From contig OX467089.1 in the NCBI GenBank assembly GCA_950106755.1, forward strand, positions 6,512,501-6,576,500: a stretch of DNA of 64,000 bases, written 5' to 3'. Both the position numbers and the translations under genes were made by a program. The DNA is from Climacium dendroides. Lineage: Eukaryota > Streptophyta > Bryopsida > Hypnales > Climaciaceae. Positions 57,795 through 64,000 of this stretch are shown in pieces. Each line of letters starts with the position of its first letter. The first letter of the stretch is position 1. Below the pieces are notes generated by a model. It was not told the origin of the DNA and searched no databases. It saw only the letters and a list, made by a program, of their open reading frames with translations.

Positions 57795-59837
57795 AGGGCT
57801 TCACAATATGTCCCAAGTCTAAAGCCGACTTTGATCCAAAATGTTTACATGATAGCAACACTTTTTGAGAATTCTAGAATTAAGAAAGTGGGATTTTGAA
57901 GCCAAATTGAATTTAGCAAAACTAAAAACCTAACTTGACCTCTAAGTCCCAATAATTTTTTTGAATATAAAATGAGGGAAATAAACACTAGATAAAGCAG
58001 TTTAGGAGGTTGAAAATTTTTCTACATTTGTCTAATGCAAATTTGATGCTAAAAGTGCTTTAAAATGTTTTTTGGACTTTTTGATTGCTATATGATATTA
58101 TACATGAGACAAGTTGGGACTTAGATTTAGGACTACGGTCTTCACACTATGAAGTCTTGATTCCTACATGTAATATGTTTTATTCATCTTCTAAACCTAA
58201 TAAATTGAGACTTAACCTTGAACCAAGACTTGGAATTGTGGTGAGAATGTATCTTTAGTCAAATCCAAAATTTTACACTTCAAAGATCCATTGGGATTGT
58301 ATCTTTTGAACTGCATCTTTTGAGCTCATTGTAACAAACTATCACAATGAGCTCAAAAAAAATCAAATTGATTTCATTACCCCCCTAATGAGCTCAAAAA
58401 CATAATTTAAATTAAATTTTTTTATACCCCTTTGTGAGCTCAAAAAAATAATTTAAATTAATTTTTTTCATTATCCCCACATCTCATCCCTTTGTAGTTT
58501 CTAGGTGAAGGTAGAGATGCCAATCAATATGGGATATATCATGAGGGCCGTATCCCAATTTCTATCCATATATCACTCTAGATCCATCTTTATATCCATA
58601 TGCATATACATATATAATTCTAGGTCCGTCTTTGTATATCGTATCCATATCCCATAATCCGTATCTCATATCTATATTTGTATATCGTATCTGTATCCCA
58701 TAATCCATATCTCATATCTATATTTGTATATCGTATCCATATTTTGTATTTTTTAAGATCAACAACATTGGAGGGAGGAGTGGATTATCCTTTAATAAAA
58801 ATCAATGGCCTGTAATTTTTGGAGGAGGAAGGGGGAAGGAAATGATATTTTTTTCATCTTTTCGTCTCATTGTGTGTATATACATCCTATAAAGTCATAT
58901 AAAATTCACAACTGCTTAATTTATGCGACTTCAAAAGTAGTTTGGAGTTCTTTTTCTTCACGTAAAATCCTCACTACGTTCTCACCCATAATTTTAAATT
59001 CATACACATTGTAAACTAAAGTATAAAGTATATGTAAATACAATAATGTAGTCCAACATAATAATATCAAAACACAAATCATGTAACCAAAAATTTGTTT
59101 CAAAATTGTGGCATAATGAATAGAAAGAAAGGTAAATACACCTCAAATTGACAAAATAAACAATTCAGACAATTCAACATGATTCCATTATTGTATTGAA
59201 AAAAATTATTGTGGGATCTTGTCTGTAGGCAAAAGGAGATTCTAATTTCTCTTAAAATGCATTTCTTGAACACCATATGAATAAACAATGATTTTTTTCA
59301 AAGTGTCAGAAATAGGTATTTCTAAAACCTACACTAAAATCTCATGAAATAGTTGGAATAAATTTTAGGCAAGAATCTATTTAGGCAAGTTTCAGTTTCA
59401 GGAAGGTGTTGATTTTAGGTGTAGTTAACTAAGAAAAAACTTCAAGCCACGCTGAATGATCCGTTGCAGCCATACAATGATCCTTGCACTATTTGATTCT
59501 TACAAAGGCTGTTCTTAACGTCAATTTTGTTCTACTGGCGTGATTCAGAGTGCCAAATTAGTGACATTCCAAAACAAAAAGCTCTAAAATTAAACTTGAA
59601 AACACTTGAGATACCAGATTCCTGTTTGTCTGCAAATGAGCCAATGTAATGAACGTCCACCAACAATATCAATTTTGTGAAATTGTGAAATTCCAGACTT
59701 TGGCAGTTTCAAAGTGGGCACCTGAAATGTCGATCTGTAGTTATGGAGAACAATGTGCAACTGGATGTCACAATTTTGGCGTTTGACGTCACAATTTGGG
59801 GATGATGGAAAATGGCCTTTATGAACACATTTGTATC
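57795..59837. other. AT-rich interval with small repeats
   Basis: No gene is supported. A perfect 15-bp hairpin lies at 58318-58358 (arms TTTTGAGCTCATTGT), followed by two further GAGCTCAAAAA copies near 58391 and 58437. A 46-bp tandem repeat starting TTTGTATATCGTATC has units at 58631, 58677 and 58723 (partial). Confidence 0.5.
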
Positions 59838-60204
59838 GTAACTTGCAAGATATATAGACGCTCAGCTCAAGCACGTTCTTCATTGAATTCTGACATTTGT
59901 TTTCTGAGGCTTGAATTTATCAGAACATACAGGTACACACTCAGTGCGAAGGCGTGGGTATTTCACGTTCTATCATTACACATGTCTGCTGTAGAATCGC
60001 AGAGATGGTGGTACAAAAAATAAAAATAGTAGGGCATTTTGAAGATATATTCCTGCACCCACACTCACTCAGTAGGGCCACTGGCTCGCACTGATTGTGT
60101 ACTTGTATGTTCTGCTAAATTCAAGTCTCTATTCTTCCAAAAACAATGTTAGAATTCAATGAAGAATGTGCTTGAGCTGAGCGTCTGTTTATCTTGTAAG
60201 TTAC
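59838..60204. repeat. long inverted repeat with about 230-base loop
   Basis: Left arm 59838-59905 and right arm 60136-60204 are reverse complements over about 68 bp. The first 54 bp have about five mismatches (GACGCTCAGCTCAAGCAC on the left arm). The arms have no link to the other repeats in the window. It may be a foldback element, or a young hairpin RNA locus if transcribed. Confidence 0.7.
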
Positions 60205-62332
60205 AATAGAATGGAGGCACTTTTGTGCACCCTTACAAAATTGTGCTGTGAAAAGGTAACATTGTAACCATGAAAATCATGTAAACAATCATGATGATCA
60301 GTAGACAATCACGAAACTTTGTGAATGGCAACTAATTCAAGGCTTCTATTCAAAAGAGAGGTGAATGATCTTGACGAGAAATTTAGGGTTTAGGATTTAG
60401 ATGCGGGTTGCTGAATTTCACAAGGTTGGCACTTTCCACACGCCTGTCCACAGCCTCAGATCTACACTTCTCCTAGATTTCAGAGCTCTGGGCACTTGAA
60501 TTTCACCATTTGGGTGCTCTAAAATTTTTCATTTTAAACAAATTGGGCCGTCTCCCTTTCACGGCCATTCAGTTCACTCTTCCATTCTGGTGCAACTTTG
60601 GACTCAGGCTAAAAAATCCCACTGGCCACTCGAGGTAGATTCTCGAGCAGTAATTTTGCACACGCACAATCAGTGTCCATGTTATGCACATCCTCAGTCT
60701 CTGAATTTCCGATAATCAAAATTGAATTTCACAATTTCATAAAAAAAAAAAGGTTGCAGTTCCAAACTGCATTATTCCAGTAGATTCCTCGGACATGGCT
60801 TGAAATGAAGGTCCTAAAACATTGTCGCTCGCGTTTCCACTTCACAGTGAATTTTGCTCACGCTTCCATTCACATAGGTCTGCATTCAAGGCGAAGAAAT
60901 AATTTAGGCGCTTGTAATAGGAAGAAATTGAATTGCTTCCGCTTCTGCTCACGACCGTGTAAATGACCTTTGAATTCTCATCAAGGCCGTTTTGAAGGCA
61001 ATAATTTGTAGATCAAAAGGATGAGATTTTATAAACATTTAAGTTACATTGCCTATTGCGTCTAGTTGCTAGCGGATTGACAAGTGAATTATTGCGCAGT
61101 GATTCTTATTCACTCCAAGTCGATTGACAAGATTCCTCCAGCTGGGTATGAGAAAAGTACTGCGGTACTGGAAGAGAGCGATTGCAAGGAACACCTGTAC
61201 TCATTCGTTTTACAAGTCTGAGGTAGTTGAGTGTTTTTGCCATAACTTTTGCATTATAATGCCAAAGAATTCTCGAGATTTGTAGGTGTGGTATACATGA
61301 CTATTTTACGTCTTATGCAGTGTTTTTGTATTTTTCAAAAATGTTTTATTATTGATAAACAACCCCGGTTGAATGACTTACTTACCAATTTGTGGATTTT
61401 TGTTTCAATATCTAACTCCAGTAAGCAAATTACGAACTCGAAAATTGAGATTTAAGGTCATCATCGAATTATACAGATTGTCAAAGAGATTTTTACAAAT
61501 ATCAAAATATGTTTGTGCACATTTTGTGCACAGATTGCTCTTCCGCTGTCTGAGTGTAAAGATTATAAATTTTTTCAATTTATTAAAATATGATTACTTG
61601 ACTAAAATCCCCTTTTAAGTTGGAAACAATGAACCATTTTCATTTGTTTTTTCAAATTTTTTTACCTATTTCAATTCACGATTTGATGTCAAGAGTGGAT
61701 GTTCAGTAATCACAAATTCACTTTGCTGACACCACCCTAATCGAACACCGAGTGTGAACATTAACCTTGGAAGGACAAGTTGGTCGCCATGAAAATCATC
61801 TATTTTGGTACCGTGTGAATCATTTGCTCAAGAAACGAAAGAAGAAGCCAAGGGCACTCATTGGAGGTGAAGCTACTCTACAAGTTAGACCTCCCTTTTT
61901 CACACAAATTCCAAAGCCGATGAACATCGACCTGCCTCACATAGAAGGATTCTCTGTTCTGTTAGTGTCTGCAGCGACGACGTTACGCAGCGGTTAATCA
62001 CTCCACGGATTCCCATTTTAACATGGATGATTGGATAGGATTGTTGTTTCAACCTGCCGGCCAGTGATCGATGCTTTCAGGTTGAATGCCGTTTCAACAG
62101 GAGGACGGAAAATCATTCAGGTGATTGCTACTGGATCGGAGGTAACCCTCACGGCCGGATATACATAAATATATATATCCGGAGCTAGCACCCAAATTCT
62201 CTTTCGAAGGCTCCAAAGTTTGTGCCGATTGATTGATCAAGGTCTCGATCCCAGTCCTGTGATCGAATTGGTTGTGTGTGCGCCGCGTCTCATGTGTAGC
62301 AGATTGACTATGATTTGCTTTTAACTTACTCC
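60205..62332. other. interval with no supported gene
   Basis: Mixed composition to about 61250, AT-rich beyond. Short frames (for example 61767-61997) show no recognisable domain. Confidence 0.35.
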
Positions 62333-62420
62333 CAGTCATACAGGTTTCCAGCTTCGAACTCCAGAAGTTTTGAGTGATGCATGTTTTAAGTCCTGTGCAT
62401 CACTCAAAACTGTATGACTG
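62333..62420. repeat. two-part hairpin
   Basis: Outer arms CAGTCATACAG and CTGTATGACTG (62333-62343 and 62410-62420) enclose perfect inner arms GTTTTGAGTGATGCA and its complement (62367-62381 and 62396-62410). A third partial copy of GAGTGATGCATGTTTTAAGT follows at about 62420. Confidence 0.6.
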
Positions 62421-62841
62421 AGTGATGCATGTTTTAAGTTCAATGGAGAAACAACATGGGTAGCGAACTAGCGACGCTGATTTGTAGTAATAGTGTGTAT
62501 ATGACACAAATTTACCGAAGTTGCACCACTGTAAAAATGAAAATTAGTTCAAGTTGGAAAATTACTGTATTTGTTCCAATTATACCAACAATGAAATTTT
62601 GTGGTGAAGCTCATTTTCGGGCTCATTTTCCTCCACTCATTGATAGGGCCAATCAGTGTAGTAAGATTAGCTGCTTATTACTGATTTATTAGCTACAAAT
62701 TAGAGAATTGCATAAGAATGTGGAACCCGTTTAATATTAAAATATGTTGATCTTTCAACCTGCCTTCTCTGGTTTTGTACCAGAGAACATAACTTACAAG
62801 CAGCTATGCGACTTGAGAGACTCTCTTCGTAGGTTGCATTT

Positions 62842-63502
62842 TTAACCCCTGAATGTTCGAGGCACCAAGTTTTGGTGTCAACAATACTTTGAAGTTAAAT
62901 AAAACCTAACCAAGTTCTTATTTCTAATAGTTTTCATTTTTGAAAAATTCTTTTTGAAGTCTAGTTTTAGCATCAAAAATGAGATTTTGAAAATGATTGA
63001 TTATGATTTTTCTATTCAAGATTTTGTGTAAGGGTGTCCATTGCAATCTTGGCTTTCCATAGTCAGTCTTGAGGGTTCTTGGAAATGAGCCTCAAATACA
63101 TTAGATCTTAGAGAAAACATCTTATTTGAAACTCATTTAGAAAAATTATAGAGTAGATTTTGAGGAGCTATAGATTGATTGGGATTATGCATGTTAAGCT
63201 CTTTATCGTCATATTTTTTGGTGACCAACTTTTTAGGTTTGACATATGAAAAAAGAGGATTGTAAGACTTCAAATCACTTTTGCAAGTTCTTACACCCTC
63301 ATGATTAAACATTACAATTTTTCAATGTATACGCGATATGGTTGTGTTTTCTTTTTCTAGATGATCTCTAACATGCCTAGTTTGAATTTGTACAGTTACA
63401 ATTCCAAAAAAATTGATACAACTCATCAAAATGTTAGCATTTTGTTCAATTTAAAACAAATTCCTAGAAGCTCAAAAAAGGCCTTGGGTATTTAGGGATT
63501 GA
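62842..63502 (+). mobile_element. TTAA-type TIR element (family 4), uninterrupted copy, 661 bp
   Basis: The left end is TTAACCCCTGAATGTTCG and the right end, reverse-complemented, TCAATCCCTAAATACCCAAG. It is the uninterrupted partner of 10649-11611. The CCCCT/CCCTAA core of the termini is shared with the other TTAA families although internal sequence is different. Confidence 0.65.
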
Positions 63503-63932
63503 GTATAGTCATGCACAACCTTCTTTACATTCTATGTAAAGTGGGTATCCCCAACCGCCACTTTTTGTTTTCATATTTATTGGACCTACTTCATGGAATT
63601 AGTTATGTGCAAATTTTTGAAGTTGAAACACAGTGGTCACTAAATGCGACGACCTCCTGAAATTGGTTACTCATTGAAGAAAGCAAAATGTACCTCTGGA
63701 TCAGTGATTGCTTTTAGAGCAGGGTCACTTTTAGAGAACCCTTTTAGAGCACAGTGTTCGCTTTTGGAGCATGGTCGAGCACGGTGGCTTTCACCGCACC
63801 GCCTTCGTTACGGCATGCATGAGTTTTACTTTGCAAGGCTCTTCCAACTACACATGAGAATCCCGTAAGAAACTGAACCATAGCCAATAATGCAAGTCAA
63901 AAAGTCCACCGCCAGTGAGCCCAGCCAGCGCC

Positions 63933-64000
63933 ATGGAGAACCGCCATAAACGGATCACAGCAAAGAGTGGGGCGCTAGCTTCAGTGACGAAATCGAGGCT
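63933..64000 (+). CDS. possible start of a gene running off the right edge
   Basis: An ATG in good context (GCCATGG) opens a frame with no stop to the window end (22 codons, MENRHKRITAKSGALASV...). Composition rises in GC here relative to the preceding AT-rich DNA. The piece is too short to assign. Confidence 0.3.
   Translation, partial: MENRHKRITAKSGALASVTKSR

Noticed and set aside
61767..61997. 76-codon basic open frame
   Set aside because: No domain, no conservation evidence and AT-rich surroundings without splice partners.

Overview
The window is nuclear DNA from a land plant. Genes have many short GT-AG introns, most of the rest is AT-rich, and transposable elements (LINE, Ty3/gypsy LTR element, several TIR families) make up the largest recognisable fraction. 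A polyphenol oxidase with a secretory-type N-terminus and a large load of old, nested repeats would fit a bryophyte or other non-seed plant, but the species cannot be fixed from the sequence alone.

Layout. (1) 21-4957 (+): an almost complete 12-exon D-glycerate 3-kinase (GLYK) gene, the last enzyme of photorespiration. (2) 4958-16.5 kb: gene-free AT-rich DNA with degraded TIR elements, including one nested pair. (3) 16.7-38.4 kb: a nested repeat complex. Two direct repeats, A (16734-17796) and B (37157-38410), about 96% identical where compared by eye, flank a broken plant L1-type LINE (17797-37030). The LINE ORF2 is split by a Ty3/gypsy element with Athila/Tat-like traits (20975-35317) that has LTRs, primer-binding site, gag, protease, RT, RNase H, integrase and an additional long ORF (ORF3) downstream of integrase. 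A CACTA-type MITE sits inside ORF3. (4) 38.4-46.7 kb: a five-unit tandem array of about 175 bp (38981-39840), a mariner-like MITE (44740-45010) and otherwise unrecognised DNA. (5) 46902-48728 (-): an intact two-exon polyphenol oxidase gene. (6) 49-64 kb: mainly TIR elements, several bounded by TTAA, plus foldback structures, and the possible first codons of a gene at the right edge.

Only GLYK and the PPO look like functional host genes, and nothing suggests they work together. The most unusual signals are in the mobile elements: a short near-palindrome (CCAARTTGG) scattered at very high density through coding and non-coding parts of the gypsy element; its extra coiled-coil ORF placed just after a candidate splice acceptor; several unrelated-looking TIR families that all start TTAA-CCCCT; and a conflict between the strong divergence of the gypsy LTRs and the near-identity of the repeats outside them. 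All identities and motif counts are by eye.
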